Below are positions 10,901 through 20,665 of a stretch of DNA of 64,000 nt, one piece after another. The stretch's first letter is position 1, and each line of letters begins with the position of its first letter. Under the pieces are notes generated by a model that worked only from the letters and a program-made list of their open reading frames with translations, was not told the DNA's origin and searched no databases. Origin of the DNA: Camarhynchus parvulus (Eukaryota > Chordata > Aves > Passeriformes > Thraupidae); the NCBI RefSeq assembly GCF_901933205.1, contig NC_044572.1, positions 62,406,965 to 62,470,964 on the forward strand. Reading direction: 5' to 3'. Made by a program: the position numbers and the translations under genes.

Positions 10901-13900
10901 TTCCCAGCCAATTGTCATTTTCAGTGCATCCTATCGCCCCGCAGTACGAACTGTTCTGGGAATACACTTCATTCCTCCAGCAGCCTCTCAGCAACGCCAA
11001 GGAATGTAGCTCTTCTGGTTACAATTAAGAAATTCAACATACAAATGCTCCCCAAGTGCACCAGAACCTGCTTGTGACCTTCACACAACTGAATCTGAAG
11101 GAGTCAAAGCAATTTTTCGTTCCTTGGTTCCAGTCATGAGAGGAAGGGAGGGAAGCGGGGTGGGGGGAAACCTCCATTCCTCCAGAGAGTCAGCATGGTT
11201 TCAGGGATCAGCTACATAGAAACTGGCACAGGGAAGTGCAGTTTCCAGGACTGCATTCCCACAGGGAACTCTGGGCTGCGGAGCCGCTGGGAGGATGCCA
11301 GCCTGTGCTTGGCAGAGCCCTCGTGCAGTGGCACACTTGCTGGGTCAGCAGGTTTAATTGTCACCACTGCATGGCAGAAGGTGTGCTGGCAGGGCAGGCA
11401 CAGGCAGCAGTGGAGCCTCCCTGCCTGCTGCCATGCTCTCCTGGGCACCTCTGGTCCCCAGGGTCACTGCTAAGCACCTGGTAGGGCTGCCTCTTGCTGC
11501 CTCTGCTCCATCCCCATGGGCTGAACTCTTGGTCTGAACTCTTCTGGGGCCTCTGCATGGGCCCACTGAGAGCAGACTCTACCCCTGCCTTCTGTCATGT
11601 TGCTGCCCAGGTGTGTGGGGGTACCAGTTGCTGGTTTTTCTGGGTCTGGATTGAAGGCACTTGAGACAGTAATTCGTATTTGGACTCAAGTGTTTATTAT
11701 TTCTTATCAGTAAAACAGTCTCATTACTGTGAGTTTGGCAGCTTTTCATTAGCAAGGCACAAAATGGCTAACAGTGTCTTGTTACAAGGTCTTTGAAGAC
11801 TAAACTATCCAATTAAGGACTGACACCTAGATTATTTTCCCTTTTAACCCAATAACTGATCCCTGGAAGCGCGCAATGCAGACTTTTCTGCCCAATTACA
11901 AAATGCCACCCAAACCCATGAAGAGGAAGGAAGAAGCATGAAGAAGAAACCCAGGACAACACCCTGTGCCCTCCATCTTGCTTCCATTCTCAACATATTA
12001 AAAATCCCAAAACCTAAATTTCTCACCAAGTGTTACACCTGCATTACTCTCTATAATCTCTTTCACACTTTTGTGGATTCTATTTTATCTTGATGTCTAG
12101 GAAAGTTTCTCCATGAATGAGGGTCAAAGTCAGTGCTCCCCTGGGGCTCAGGGCCCCCCAGAACAGACAGAGAAATATTCCCAGTGCCCTGGGTTTCCAC
12201 ACAGGTGAGGCAGCTTAAGAAGTTATTACAGAATAGTTCCATAATTCCTATTTATAGATAGAGTCCATTTAAGCAAAACCCCATATACTTTTGGATTGCA
12301 AGGATGAACATATTAAATGGATTTGTGTTTGTGCTCCCTCCTGCCTCTCTTCAGGCTCTGCATTTTCAGCCATAAGCTGGCTTTAAAATTTTCTTTACCC
12401 TAAAACTGAGGATGACACTGTTGCTCAAGAAGAGAAATATATTTGTGTTTTCCAGATGGCTGGAGACAGCGAAGGAATAGCATGGGAAGTCCTTGATATG
12501 GAATCTCATTTTCCACAAGAAGCTGGGTGGTCCTTGGAGTTCTCCAATGACACCTCCTTTTCACTGAGGATCAGGAATGCGACCGGCCGAAGCAGTGGGA
12601 CGTACAAGTGCACTCTGGGGGAGCAGAACGGAGAACGCAATCTCAGCAGCACAGTCACATTAAAAGTAACAGGTACAGTGCAGAGCTTTGACTGTCCCAT
12701 GCTCCACGTGGCATGTCAGGAAGGTAGCAGTTTTAAAATATTTCACAAACACCAGAGCAATATAACCCATATTGCTTTACATTTTAGGTTGTCCTGGAAT
12801 AGAAGAGGACAAACTAAAAAAATACAAAGGCGAGCTCTTCATGCTGACTTGCCTTGGGATTTTTTACTTGCTGCTCATCTTCTTTACTTGCGTAAGTAAT
12901 TTTCTTTCTCATAAGCAAAGCAACAATACCAACCAAAATACCCCCACTCATTTTCTCTGCTAGCACTGCTTTAACACAGCTGGTCTGAAGTTGGTGTCCA
13001 TACTTGGTTTATGATTAAACTCAGGTACACAAGGATGGAGTTCCAAAGAGAGCGAACTGCACTCTGATCTAACTCAGTTTAAACTCAAACTATCAGTTAT
13101 TTTCCTGCACTCTCACTGCTCATTTCTGCTTCCAGTTACTCTGTGTAAACTACTTATCAGTTTAAGGGCATGGCAATAGGTCTTCTGGTTTAGTACCTGG
13201 GAACAGTATTTGTCCAAGATGGAGGCACAGACCCCTAGGAGCCCTTCCCCACCTGTGGAATTACTTCATGTGGTGGCATGATGGACATGTCCAAATCCAC
13301 CTGCTTTTTGCCTCAGTTTCCACACTGGTAAATTGGTGTCAACCCCATTTCAGATGAGCATTTTTGTGAAGTCATGTCTTTCTTGTTGAACAGACATTTT
13401 TAAAATACATGGAGAAAAATCTCACTGGGGAGTTTATCCGTGCCTTTACTGCTGGGTGGTAGTTCTGGGAAAGAAAGGGAGAGGAAGTACATGGGAAGCT
13501 CACTCCACAGAAGAAAAACTATGCTTTGGGTGCAGTGGCAGTGAAGTCACCTGGCTCAGAGGTAGCAGGAATCTTGGGTACCAGTACAGTGCATCACTCG
13601 CTGCATTTGTAATAAAAACAAAACCAGAACCACCCCCAGCATTTTGGGAGGTCAGATTTAACTTTTGCTGCCTGTTTCATACTTGCCTCCTTGTTTCGCT
13701 CCTCAGCAGATGAATCATAACTGTTGATCAGAGTGTATCTAATTAGCTGTGCTAAATGTAGCTTTCCATGTATCTTCAGGGAGCAATTAAATTTATGCCT
13801 GTCTCTTTTTTAGATTGACAATTCTGTCAGTAATTTGTGCCATTCAGACGAAAGTTTGATGAGATAAATCTTGTAGGAATTTGTTAGGATGGAAGCATGA

Positions 13901-14811
13901 AAGCAAGGATATCACTCAGAAGAGACAGATGCCTCACGTTCTTCTCAGTGTCCTGAAAGAATTTCAGATCTCTACAGAAATCTCTCCTCCCCTTACCAAA
14001 AAAAAACCAAAAACCCAGTCCCAATTTTAGTGGTGCAGTTATAAAAAGCAGAGCTGTGTAGTGAAGACAGTCACCGTGGTGGAATTACGTGTATCTTACT
14101 TTTGGGTGAGGCCCCGTCTCAGATATCAACCTAGCTTTCATCAAAATTTAATATCGACCTGATCTCACAAGTGAGGTTCATTATTTAAAATGCCTGTTAA
14201 GTTCCTACAGGTTGCCTTGTTCTCTCTTCTTTAGTGAAGATTGTGCCTTATCTCCACTAAACTCAACAGCAGCATTCACTTTAGAACTCGTGAATTGGCA
14301 GGACTGGGGCTTTACTTTGACAATTTGATGAAAATATTTCAGGCACTGGCTTGCATTGAAGGCAGGTGGAAGCACACTTGCAATAGCTTGATGCAAGGCC
14401 TGTTGAGATGAAAATGTGAATCAAATATAAAGTTTCTTTTTCGACTGAGGCTTTTGTCCTACAAAGTTAATTGATTTAGCAAGAAACAGCAGCTTTTATT
14501 GGTACTGGGTGCTTCCAGTGACAAAAAAATGGGAAAGGTGTAATGAGCTAGGGTTAGCAAAGAGAGAAAGGAAAACCTTCAAAAGTTTTTTTTTTAATTG
14601 TCTTTCATAGGAATTCTCAGTTTTAAGCTGTCCTTTGTGTTTTCTCTTTTAGACATGTCTAAGAAAAGAGAGTATGTCTCCCAATTACCAAAAAACCAGA
14701 CCACATATGAAGCATATGCTTACCCTCATCAATGTACGTGAAATAACAACTTTCCAGCATTTAAACAGTGACAGCACTTGCAGAAATGAGCCTACTTCAA
14801 GTTCTGTCTAA
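1947..14811 (+). CDS. CD83: CD83 antigen, five coding exons (full spliced span)
   Basis: CD83 is a type I membrane glycoprotein of mature dendritic cells, B cells and thymic epithelium. In mammals it stabilises MHC II and CD86 by opposing the ubiquitin ligase MARCH1, and it supports CD4 T-cell selection. Joining 1947-1989, 2113-2243, 12456-12672, 12788-12891 and 14653-14811 gives 217 residues (human 205). Residues 1 to about 20 form a signal peptide. About 25-131 are a V-type Ig domain with Cys41, Trp56 and the SGTYKC motif ending at Cys110. Cys132 is in the stalk. A hydrophobic helix spans about 147-165 and ends IFYLLLIFFTC, very close to human. A 52-residue tail ends in SSSV. N-glycosylation sequons are at Asn89, Asn99 and Asn120. 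The start is the first ATG after the promoter and opens directly into the signal peptide. An extra Cys in mammals (human Cys100) is absent. Identity comes from recognition of the family, not a search. Confidence 0.95.
2113..2243 (+). CDS. CD83: CD83 coding exon 2 (signal peptide end and Ig-V N-terminal half)
   Basis: The acceptor is CTTTGCAG at 2105-2112 and the donor at 2244 is GTAAGA. The exon encodes residues 15-58 and ends exactly after Lys58 (phase 0), the same boundary as in human CD83. It carries Cys33 and Cys41 in the pattern VRCAEDVVLPCKA, and the Ig-core Trp56 in TVSWYK. These align directly with human CD83 Cys27, Cys35 and its TVSW motif. Confidence 0.94.
7580..8110 (-). mobile_element. 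CR1 LINE fragment (old, 3' region) in CD83 intron 2
   Basis: The sequence is a diverged antisense copy of the CR1 3' region. Landmarks are the stretch meaning 'grouped in the body with a weak point' at 7640-7740 (GGAAATTCCAC, then GGGCAGCCCATTCCAGTGTTCAACCA split by small changes) and the CCCAGCACTGAACCCAGCACTCCAGG-like stretch near 7998-8024. It lacks the terminal ATTCTATG octamers, so the 3' tip is lost or too diverged to see. Boundaries are approximate. It is non-coding now. Confidence 0.7.
8966..8993 (+). repeat. Simple repeat (GTTTT)n
   Basis: About five head-to-tail GTTTT units are followed by a short T run. It is a microsatellite within intron 2 and has no evident function. Confidence 0.9.
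11608..11613. repeat. Left target-site duplication of intronic solo LTR
   Basis: CAGGTG lies directly before the TGTGG end of the LTR. An identical CAGGTG lies directly after the CCACA end at 12202-12207. A 6-bp duplication is typical of class II (ERVK-like) integration. Confidence 0.8.
11614..12201 (-). mobile_element. Solo LTR of an endogenous retrovirus, antisense in CD83 intron 2
   Basis: This 588-bp element begins TGTGGGGG and ends TTTCCACA, giving the TG...CA ends and a 5-bp terminal inverted match (TGTGG/CCACA) expected of an LTR. It is flanked by 6-bp CAGGTG duplications. Read on the - strand it has an AATAAA (TTTATT at 11693-11698 on +) near its 3' end, which sets the orientation. 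The interior, including the GCGCGCAATG segment near 11868, resembles a passerine LTR family that I recognise from memory. No gag, pol or env lies next to it, so it is a solo LTR left by recombination. It lies 254 bp before exon 3. Confidence 0.87.
12202..12207. repeat. Right target-site duplication of intronic solo LTR
   Basis: CAGGTG, the exact partner of 11608-11613, starts immediately after the LTR's terminal CA. Confidence 0.8.
12456..12672 (+). CDS. CD83: CD83 coding exon 3 (Ig-V C-terminal half)
   Basis: The acceptor is TTTTCCAG at 12448-12455 and the donor at 12673 is GTACAG. The exon enters in phase 0 and leaves one base (phase 1). It encodes residues 59-130 and the first base of codon 131. 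Features are the sequons NDT (89), NAT (99) and NLS (120), the Ig motif SGTYKC (105-110), and the final strand STVTLKVTG, which closely matches human. The position equal to human Cys100 is not a cysteine here. Confidence 0.95.
12788..12891 (+). CDS. CD83: CD83 coding exon 4 (stalk and transmembrane helix)
   Basis: The acceptor is ACATTTTAG and the donor at 12892 is GTAAGT; intron 3 before it is just 115 bp. The exon encodes residues 131-165: the stalk GCPGIEEDKLKKYKGE, then the hydrophobic helix ending IFYLLLIFFTC. Cys132 aligns with human Cys129, which is linked to dimer formation. The helix is the part of mammalian CD83 that counteracts MARCH1. It is the best-conserved stretch of the protein. 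Confidence 0.95.
12892..14652 (+). other. CD83 intron 4
   Basis: This 1.76-kb GT-AG intron lies between the transmembrane and tail exons. I see no repeat family or extra exon in it. It contains an AT-rich stretch with several TAAT-type and ATCA motifs around 13690-13800, whose meaning I cannot judge. Confidence 0.8.
14653..14811 (+). CDS. CD83: CD83 coding exon 5 (cytoplasmic tail) and stop
   Basis: The acceptor is CTCTTTTAG ending at 14652; the exon is in phase 0 and ends with TAA at 14809-14811. It encodes the 52-residue tail (166-217), which is basic near the membrane (TCLRKES, KTRPHMKHM) and Ser/Thr-rich at the end (NEPTSSSV). It shares little with the shorter human tail, which ends TELV. 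The final SSV fits a class I PDZ-ligand pattern. The exon call is secure by phase and position; the function of the tail is inferred. Confidence 0.9.
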   Translation, partial: TCLRKESMSPNYQKTRPHMKHMLTLINVREITTFQHLNSDSTCRNEPTSSSV

Positions 14812-16345
14812 GCTGAAGTTGATGGCACTGTGGACTCATCAGTAAACACAAGCTGGATGGCTGAGTGGTATGGAGAGGAAATAAATGATAATATTTATGG
14901 TCTCTTCAGAACAGCCTGAAAGTATAGGTACCTTGTCTGTGATCTGCTTGTGCTGGACAAGCATTTGACAAGCACTGTTATGCACTACAGTAACTTTTGA
15001 GAGTTAGTCAGCTAAAAAATACCTTTACAGCTACACAACATGTTACAATGCTGTTATGAGGTTGGTATCAACTTTATTTCACTCTGCTGTGAAGCCCAAG
15101 AATATGCTTTTAACATGAAGACTGAGTTGTAGGGAGGCCTTGGCTGTGCAAAGCCAGCAGATGAAGCTCTTTGCTGGACTGATATCTCCCACCTTTCTGA
15201 AGCAAACACAGCAGGTGCTGTGGTATGAAAAGAAATGTGTGCAGGGCTGTCTCTGATCTGAGCATGATCCTGGATGAAGTTCTTTTGCTGCAAATGAGAT
15301 GTAATCCATCATGTGATGTTCAAGTAGGCTGAAGAGGTAACTTCATGCTCTTGCACTGGAAGGATCAAAGCAACATTCACTATTAAATCTTAGAGTGACA
15401 GGCTGAGAAGGAAGATTTTCTCAAAGTCTCTCTGGACTGAATGGACTTTTTATTTCAGCAGGAAAAATAGGGACATATTTTTCAGATTAATCTATAGGAA
15501 GCTTCAATGAGACTGTTAATCTCAAATAAGAATGAAGAAGACTGTGATATTAAGGACATGTAAAAATGACTTATTGTGTGGTTTACAGAACATGGAGCCA
15601 AACATAGGCAACGCTTATGTCAGTCAAATTACATGAGTGAGAACCAAAGCCATGACTTGGAAGAAATAACCAACCATGTGTTTGGGATGTACTGAGTTAG
15701 CTTAGTATGGGATACAGGAGTGGAAGATGGGACATATGAGCTTTTGGTGTTGGCAGTGTATGTATGTGAAAAAAGGACATGAGAAAAGCTGAATTCAGGC
15801 ACACCATGAAGGGGAGAGAAGATTTGTTCTTGTGGACCAAACTGCAAGTGATCCTAGGCTCTGAATCCAAGGAACCTTCCTCTATTGGATTGCTAGTGCG
15901 GAAGGTGAAGGAAGAGGACTCTAAAGTGACCGTGGTTCAGGCTATAATGTCAGAATTTGAGCCCAAACATCAGAACTTGCACACCCTGAAGAGCATAGTC
16001 TTAGAAAAATACTTCAAGAACTGACCAGCAACATTAGAATTTTTAATGCAGTTTGGAATTCCAGACTGTCCAGGTAGACAAAAAGATCTTTCTGTAATCC
16101 TTTGACTAATTTTGAAGTGTTGATGGGAAGAAAGCTGTACATCATTCAGCACTGGCTCTGGGAGCAGGGTAGATGTCTGCATTGCTGGAGTCCAAGAGGC
16201 TCCTGACCAGAATGACTTATAGTTACAAGGGATATGCAAATTGCCTAGAACATAGTAAAGTAATTCCACATTGCTTTTTTTTCTGTAATTTTTACATTTA
16301 AATGTGTGTAGGATACTTGAAATAAAAATTCAGAGATAACCTACC
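14812..16345 (+). other. CD83 3' UTR (probable extent)
   Basis: Non-coding sequence follows the stop for about 1.5 kb, a length similar to the mammalian CD83 3' UTR. The proposed end is about 20 nt after AATAAA at 16321. A 81-codon open frame at 15779-16024 lies inside it, resembles no family and is treated as chance. An earlier AATAAA at 14880-14885 and later ones at 16373 and 16435 could give other ends. Confidence 0.6.
16321..16326 (+). terminator. Likely CD83 polyadenylation signal (AATAAA)
   Basis: AATAAA is followed after about 25 nt by a GU-rich stretch (GGTTTTGTGTGCT, 16350-16362), the usual layout of a vertebrate cleavage/polyadenylation site. Cleavage would fall near 16340-16346. 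Confidence 0.6.
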
Positions 16346-16792
16346 ATTTGGTTTTGTGTGCTACATTTGGCAAATAAACCCAGGAAAACTCCGTATCAAT
16401 TGCATTTTATTTTACAACTAGCATAATTACATCAAATAAAGCAGAGATGTGATTCAGCCTCTTCTGCAGGAAAAAAGCATGTATGTGTGTATAACTGATA
16501 AAGCAATGGATAATTTTATGCACTCCTAAGGATGTAGCACCATTTAATTTTCATCAAAATTTTAGTTTCTGTCCAAAGTACATTGTAAAACACCTGCTCC
16601 CTACCAAAGGCAAGTCATTAGGGAAAACACAAAGGTGTTTCAGTCTGCTCACAGTTGCTTTTAAACATGGCCCACCATCCTGGGTGACCTGTATATTTAG
16701 GAGGCAAAAAAGATGAAATGAAGGTGTATGTGTTTCTCCATTTGGTCAGAAAGGCTTAACCCCCAATAGTCATAGTTTGTTGGGGTTTATTG
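16346..16792. other. Intergenic, nothing recognised
   Basis: AT-rich sequence between the CD83 3' end and the first downstream CR1. It contains two further AATAAA hexamers (16373, 16435), which might serve as alternative CD83 ends. No gene is seen. Confidence 0.6.
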
Positions 16793-18162
16793 TCATAGAA
16801 TGCTAAGCGGTTGGAATGGGTCTTAAAGATCATCTAGTCCCAGCCCCCCTGCCATGGGCACAGGCACCTCCCACTACACCAGGTTACCCAAGGCCTTATG
16901 GTGCCTGGCTTTGAACACTGCCAGGGATGGGGCATCCACAACGTCCCTGGGCAACCTGTTCCAGGGTCTCACCACCCTCAAAATATTTCTTCCTAATCTC
17001 TAGCCTAAATTTCCCCTCTTTCAATTTGTACCCATTAGTGCTGTCCTACAGTTCCTGATAAAGAGTCCCTCTGGCTTCCCTGAAGGTCCCCCTCAGATAC
17101 TGGAGGGTTGCTATGAGGTGTCCACAAAACCTTCTCTTCTCCAGGCTGAACACTCCTAATTTTCTTAGCCTGTCTTTGTAGGAGAGGAGCTCCAGACATG
17201 TCAACTTTGTGGCTCTCCTCTGGACTTAGTCCAGTGGTTCAATGTCCTTCTTGGGACCCCATAGCTGGATCCAGCATTCCAGGTGGATCCAGGTGGGGTT
17301 TCAGCAGAGTGAAGGGGCAGAATCCCCTCCCTCACCCTGCTGGCCCCTCTCCTTTGGATGCAGCCCACGATTCCATTGGGTTTCTGGGCTGTGAGCACAC
17401 ACTGTGCTCTTGAGAGTTCTTTGTTAAGTATCACCCTCAAGTCTTTCTCTGCAGTGCTGCTTTCAATCACTTCTCTGCCCATCCTGGGGGTGTGTCTGAG
17501 ATTGCCACAATCTGTGTACAGGGCCTTGCATTTTGCTTTGCTGAACTTCATGAAGTTTGCACAGGCCCACTTCTCAAGTCTGTCCACATTCCTCTGGATG
17601 GCATCCCTTCCCTCCAGCATGTCTAACACACCACACTGCTTGGTGTTGTCAGCAAACTTTCTGAAGTTTCATGCTCTATTCCACTGGCCATGTCATCAAC
17701 AAAGATGTTGAACATCATCCGCCCAGTACTGACCCCTGAGGGACACCACTTGTCACTGGACAATGAACAGCTGGCCACAACTCTTTGTGTGTGGCCATCC
17801 AGACAGTTTTTTATCCACTGAGTGTCCATCCATCAAATCCACGCCTCTCCAATTTGGAGATGAAGATATTGTGTGGGACAGTGTCAAATGCTTTGCCTAA
17901 GCTGAGGTAGACAATGTCAGTTGCTCTGCCCCTGTCCACCAACATGTAGCCTCATCACAGAATGTCACTAAATTTGTCAGGCACAATTTCCCCTTTGTAA
18001 AGCCATGTTGGCTGTTATCAATCACCTCTTTGTTTTCCATGTGCCTTAGCATATTTTCCAGGAGAATCTAATCCATGATCTTGCCTGGCACAGAGGTAAG
18101 ACTGACTGGTCTGTAGTTCCCTGGGACTTCTGCTTTCCCTTTTGTATGGGTTTTGCACAGCC
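16793..18162 (-). mobile_element. CR1 LINE, 3' half (left part of an interrupted copy)
   Basis: The left edge is the CR1 3' tip on the - strand (TCATAGAATG, then GGTTGGAATGGGTCTTAAAG and ATCATCTAGTCCCAGCCCCC). Going right it runs back into the ORF2 reverse-transcriptase region. Broken frames at 17201-17629 and 17623-17829 translate to CR1 pieces such as MFNIFVDDM and VDRLEKWACANFMKFSKAKC. Stops and frameshifts show it is dead. It is interrupted at about 18162 by an LTR. Confidence 0.88.
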
Positions 18163-19194
18163 TGGTTTTTGGTAGCAGGGGGGCCACAAAGATGGTTCCT
18201 GTGGAAAGCTGCTGGAAGCTTCCACCATGTCCAGCAGAGCCAATCCTTGATGGCTGGCCAAGGCTGGGCCAATTAGAAATGATGGTAATGCCTCTGTGAT
18301 GGCATATTTAAGAAAGAAATCAAAACAAAGTCATGAGTTTTGCTTCTACTTAGAGAAGAGGAGGAGGTGAGAATATGTGAGGGAAACAACATGGTGACAC
18401 CAAGGTCAGTGCACAAGGAGGGCAGGAGGTGCTCCAGGCACCAGAGCTGAGATTCCTCTGCAGGCTGTGGTGAGACCACGGTGAAGCAGCCGTGCCCCTG
18501 CAGCCCATGGGGATCCATGGGGGATTCAGAGATCCACCTGCAGTCCATGGGGGAGGTGCCCATGCTGGAGTGGGTGGATGCCTGGAGGAGGCTGTGATCC
18601 AGTGGGAGAGCCAGTGGAGAGAGGGGGTCCCTGCTTCCAGGCTGGAGCAGCCTGTCCTGGGAGGACTGCAGCCCGTGGAATGACAGACCCGTGTTGCAGC
18701 AGTTTTGGGAGGGCTGTCTGCCTGTGGGAGGGACTCACGTTTGCAGCAGGTGTGGTTGGGCTGCTGCTCGTGAGAGTGGGCCCACGCTGGGGAAGTTCAC
18801 AGAGAGCTGTCGCCCGTGGGAGGGACCCCACAGTCTCACAGGGGAAGGACTCTTCTGGAGAAGTGGAAGAAAATCTCGGTGATGAACTGATCAAAGCCCC
18901 CATGCCCTGTTTCCCTGCACTGTCAGTGGGAAGGAGGGAGGGGCTGGGGGTGAAAGGGTATTTTACAGGCTTATTTTACTTCTCGTTTTCCTCCTCTGAT
19001 TTTATTAGAAATCAAATTCACTTCACAATCTGAGTTGAGCTGGTTTTGCCCTTGAAGTGTTTCTCCCAGTCCTTATCTCACTCATGAAGCATTTGTTAAC
19101 TTTTCCCCTCTCTGCTGCCTAGCTGTAACAGGGGAGGGTGAGTGAGTAACTCTTGTAGGTACCTGGTGTTGGGCCAGTGTCAAACTCTGACACA
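18163..19194 (+). mobile_element. LTR of an endogenous retrovirus (ERVL-like) inside a CR1
   Basis: The element starts at TGGTTTTTGGTAGCAGGG and ends at CAAACTCTGACA(CA). Its interior contains GTAATGCCTCTGTGATGGCA and TATTTAAGAAAG, then a degenerate array of 'GCAGCCCRTGGG' and 'CCGTGGGAGGGAC' units. Near the end come TTTTATTAGAAATCAAATTC (position of the poly-A signal), CCTTATCTCACTCATGAAGC and ACCTGGTGTTGGGCCAGTGT. This layout matches an avian ERVL-type LTR that I recognise from memory. About 1.03 kb, + orientation. I find no clean target-site duplication by eye, so both ends are approximate. Confidence 0.75.
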
Positions 19195-20665
19195 TTTTTT
19201 TGAAATGGGGGTTATATCTCTTTTTCCACCTTGAGGACTTTACTTGACTGACACAATTTCTCAAAACTGGTGGCTTAGAAACTTTGCCAGCTCCCTCAGG
19301 ACCTGCAGATGATTCTTGTTGAGTCCCATGGACTTGTGCATATTCAAGTTCCTTAGATGGCCTCAAACCTGAGAGGGCTCAGGGTCTTCATTTTCCCAGT
19401 CCTTATGTCTGTCTTTCTTGACTTGGGTGGTGTTGCTGGAACACTTGCTGTTGAAGAATGAGGCACAGAAGTCACTGAGAACCTCAGCTTTCTCTTTGTC
19501 CAGGGTAGCCAGGTCTCCTGTTTCCTTCTGGAGAGAGCTCACATTATCCCTGGTTTTCTTTCGCTTGCAACACATCTATAGAAGCCCTTTCTGTTATCCT
19601 TGATATCCCTGGACAAATCCAATTCTAACTGGGCCTTGTCCCTAGCTTGCAATACAATTTCCCTGTATTCCTCCTGGATCGTCCATTCTTCTTTCCCCTT
19701 CCTGAAAGCTTTGTTTTTCTCTTTGAGCTTGCTCAGCAGTTCCTTGTCCGTCCATGAAGGCTTCTTGACATTTTTTCCTGATTTCTCTCTTGCTGTAGTA
19801 CATTGATCCTGAGCTTGGAGGAAGTGATCCTTGAAATTCAGCCAGCATTCTTGGGCCCCTCTGCTTTCCAGGACTCTATGGAGCAGGTCCTTGAAGAGGC
19901 CAAAGATCTGCTCTCCTGATGTCTGGGGCAGTGATTTTGCTGCATACCCTTCTCACTGCCCTGTGGATCTTTATCTCCACCATCCTGGTGTCACTTACAG
20001 TGCCTTGGAGCACTGCACTCCCCACCAGCTCCTCTTTGTTGGAGAGCACAAGGTCCAGCATGGCACCTCTCCTTGTTGGCTCCCCAATCACTTAGGTAAG
20101 GAAGTTGCTTTGACATATTTGAGGAACCTCTGGGATTTCTTTTGCCCTACCGTGTTCTCCCTCCAACAAACATAGAGAAGGGTGAAATCCCCCACAAGGA
20201 CCAGGGATTAAGAGTGTTCAAGCACCCATCTGCCTACAGAGAGCTTCATCCACACCGTTCTCCTGACTGGGTGGCTGGTAGCAGACTCCCACTATAACAT
20301 CCCCTGTCCCTGCAGTCCCCCTTAATCTTCACCCACCAGCTCTCAGCAGGCTCCTCATCCTTTCCCAGGCAGAGTTCCAGACTCTCCAGCTGGTCACTGA
20401 CATCAGGGCTACATTCTCTTCTTGTCTCTGTAGCCTGTCCTTCCTAAAAAGCTGGAAACCTTCCATTCCAAAGCTCTAGGCACAGGAGCCATCCCACCAT
20501 ATCCCTGTGATGCTGATGTTGTCATCCCCAAGCAGATGTGTACACATCTCCAGTTCTTTAATTTGTTCCCCATACTCCATGTGTTTGTGTAGAGGCATTT
20601 GAGCTAGGCCCTGGATAAGGACTCCAGCTTGCTGGCTGGAATATCTGGGATGGCTCTGCATTATC
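19195..20665 (-). mobile_element. CR1 LINE, 5' part with endonuclease/linker remnants (right part of interrupted copy)
   Basis: CR1 ORF2 resumes on the - strand. A frame at 19363-19575 reads LATLDKEKAEVLSDFCASFF, the linker just before the reverse transcriptase. A frame at 19876-20091 reads EPTRRGAMLDLVLSNKEELV, the end of the endonuclease domain. The order relative to 16793-18162 is correct for one - strand element with the LTR between them. Several stops and shifts are present. The right edge is where similarity fades near 20665. Confidence 0.82.

Larger units (their letters stand above)
2244..12455 (+). other. CD83 intron 2 (10.2 kb)
   Basis: This long GT-AG intron splits the Ig-V domain in two, as in mammals. 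Human CD83 intron 2 contains an NF-kappaB-responsive enhancer, so this is where a counterpart would be expected. Recognisable contents are a CR1 fragment near 7.6-8.1 kb, a TTTTG repeat at 8966 and an antisense solo LTR at 11.6-12.2 kb. The rest is unique-looking sequence without a convincing exon. A 157-codon frame at 3763-4236 on the - strand has no recognisable domain, and I treat it as chance. Confidence 0.85.

Noticed and set aside
12456..12899. Single long frame read as an intronless 147-residue gene
   Set aside because: The frame runs through the GTACAG donor at 12673 into intron 3. The real product is CD83 exon 3 joined to exon 4; the part after 12672 is intron.
15779..16024. 81-codon + frame downstream of the CD83 stop
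   Set aside because: It falls in the 3' UTR and resembles no protein. It is more likely chance than a second cistron.
18578..19033. 151-codon + frame and several overlapping frames of 96-125 codons
   Set aside because: They lie inside the LTR and come from its degenerate GC-rich internal repeats, which keep many frames open by composition.
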